In this document: one piece after another, positions 63,175 through 64,000 of the stretch
Layout of the letters: each line of letters begins with the position of its first letter
Numbering within the stretch: position 1 is the first letter of the stretch
Made by a program: the position numbers and the translations under genes
Assembly (NCBI GenBank): GCA_036785325.1
Contig: JAXIVH010000010.1
Span: 3,328,968-3,392,967, forward strand
From: Urophycis tenuis
Taxonomy: Eukaryota; Chordata; Actinopteri; Gadiformes; Phycidae
Length of the DNA stretch: 64,000 nt
Direction of reading: 5' to 3'
The notes under the pieces: generated by a model
Seen by the model: only the letters and a program-made list of their open reading frames with translations
The model's database searches: none
Told to the model about the DNA's origin: nothing

Positions 63175-64000
63175 TGGGTTCTGCCCACCGCCCCTCAACA
63201 CGCCTCCTGTCTTCACGTCGCCAGGCGTAGCTCGGATACTTAAGGCGTTTTCGGGGGGGCGGGGGAAAAAGCCCATTAGGGTTTTGTGAGGTTCCTTTCA
63301 AGAAGGCGATAGGTGTAAATTCCTCCAAACCATAATTCCCAATAAACACAACGAGTGAGTTTATGGAGTGCAGAACCGCCGGCTCGGAGGAAGAGGTTCT
63401 GGCGGGGTTCTGGCAGGCGTCCTGCTTCACAGCTGCTGTTGGCCGAGCCTCGTCTTCACACCCCTTGTTCAGGGGTTGGACCCCGAGCGGCGCTGTCTCC
63501 CCTCCTGGATAAGACTGTCCTGGTCCCTAGAGCGGGCCTTCAGCCTCCCCCCCACTCCCCCCCACTCCCCCCCCACTCCCCCCCCCCGGGAGGCCGTGTG
63601 TTACACAAGGAAAGCTGAACCAGATGGGACCTCATAAAGTCCTGCTGGATCACTCAGGGCCCGGTTATTGAGTGTGTTCAGTCCAGATAATGAAAGGACA
63701 GTGTTGACATGCCATGCGTACCTCGTGGTCCAAGCATGTTGTGTCGGGTTGGGGGGTGGGGGGGGTATGAGGAGCCCCCACCACAGGGAGGGCCTTGTTC
63801 CCGCATAATGAGGTCCTCACAGGGGCGTGGCCCCGCGCTTAGCTGTGTCTGGTAACAAAGCCGGCTCTGTTGTTATTAAAATGACCCCCGCGAAATGGCA
63901 GTTTCCCCCCTCTCTGTATGTGTGTGTGTTTTTTTTTTTTTTTTTTTTGTACCTCAGAAACATTAAACAACTTTTAAAGCAACAACATGCGCGGGCTTTT
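63175..64000. other. Right end of window, non-coding
   Basis: No exon was recognised. It contains C-rich runs (63548-63587), a G run (63751-63765), and a T run of 23 at 63929-63948 or so. Nothing else stands out. Confidence 0.5.

Overview
The window is vertebrate nuclear DNA, almost certainly from a ray-finned (teleost) fish. The genes are intron-split with GT-AG splice sites, and their products match vertebrate families along their length. Introns are short and full of long CA/GT/CT arrays. Interspersed repeats include a LINE 3' end, a SINE tail of the fish type and small inverted-repeat DNA transposons. Gene order and strands match human 2q31.1 read in reverse: chn1(+) - chrna1(+) - gpr155(+) - scrn3(-) - cir1(+) - sp9(-) - ola1 remnant(+). 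WIPF1, which lies between CHRNA1 and GPR155 in mammals, was not found.

Layout. 1-3.4 kb: the last four coding exons of chn1 (RhoGAP domain) and its 3' UTR; the 5' part lies off the left edge. 5.6-14.3 kb: complete chrna1 (muscle nicotinic receptor alpha subunit, 9 coding exons, 455 aa); a 1.3-kb minisatellite in intron 1 runs up to the exon 2 splice acceptor. 14.7-22.9 kb: gpr155 (cholesterol-sensing lysosomal membrane protein, 15 coding exons, 816 aa). 23.2-26.2 kb: scrn3 on the minus strand (7 coding exons, 418 aa), tail-to-tail with gpr155 and head-to-head with cir1. 26.9-31.1 kb: cir1 (10 coding exons, 470 aa, including a 14-nt microexon). 33.6-35.5 kb: sp9 on the minus strand (2 coding exons, 439 aa). 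35.5-64 kb: no intact gene was recognised. This part holds four clear and one doubtful exon of a decayed ola1 copy (38.6-44.1 kb), AT-rich non-coding blocks that look like conserved enhancers, many simple repeats, a hAT-type MITE with target-site duplications, a perfect hairpin, and a GC-rich region near 61.1-61.9 kb that could be a promoter.

The genes do not form one pathway: chn1 is neuronal Rac-GAP signalling, chrna1 the neuromuscular junction, gpr155 lysosomal cholesterol sensing, scrn3 a secernin, cir1 Notch co-repression and splicing, sp9 a forebrain and limb transcription factor. Their shared history is conserved vertebrate synteny. The decayed ola1 copy next to sp9 suggests this is one of the two copies made by the teleost whole-genome duplication (inference).

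No unknown biochemical system was found. The observations most worth checking are: the chrna1 intron-1 array, whose units each resemble a 3' splice site; a gpr155 acceptor that sits directly after a 385-bp GT-rich array in front of a frame-preserving exon; the ola1 fossil; and a 56-bp tandem duplication carrying twin splice donors beside the sp9 promoter.
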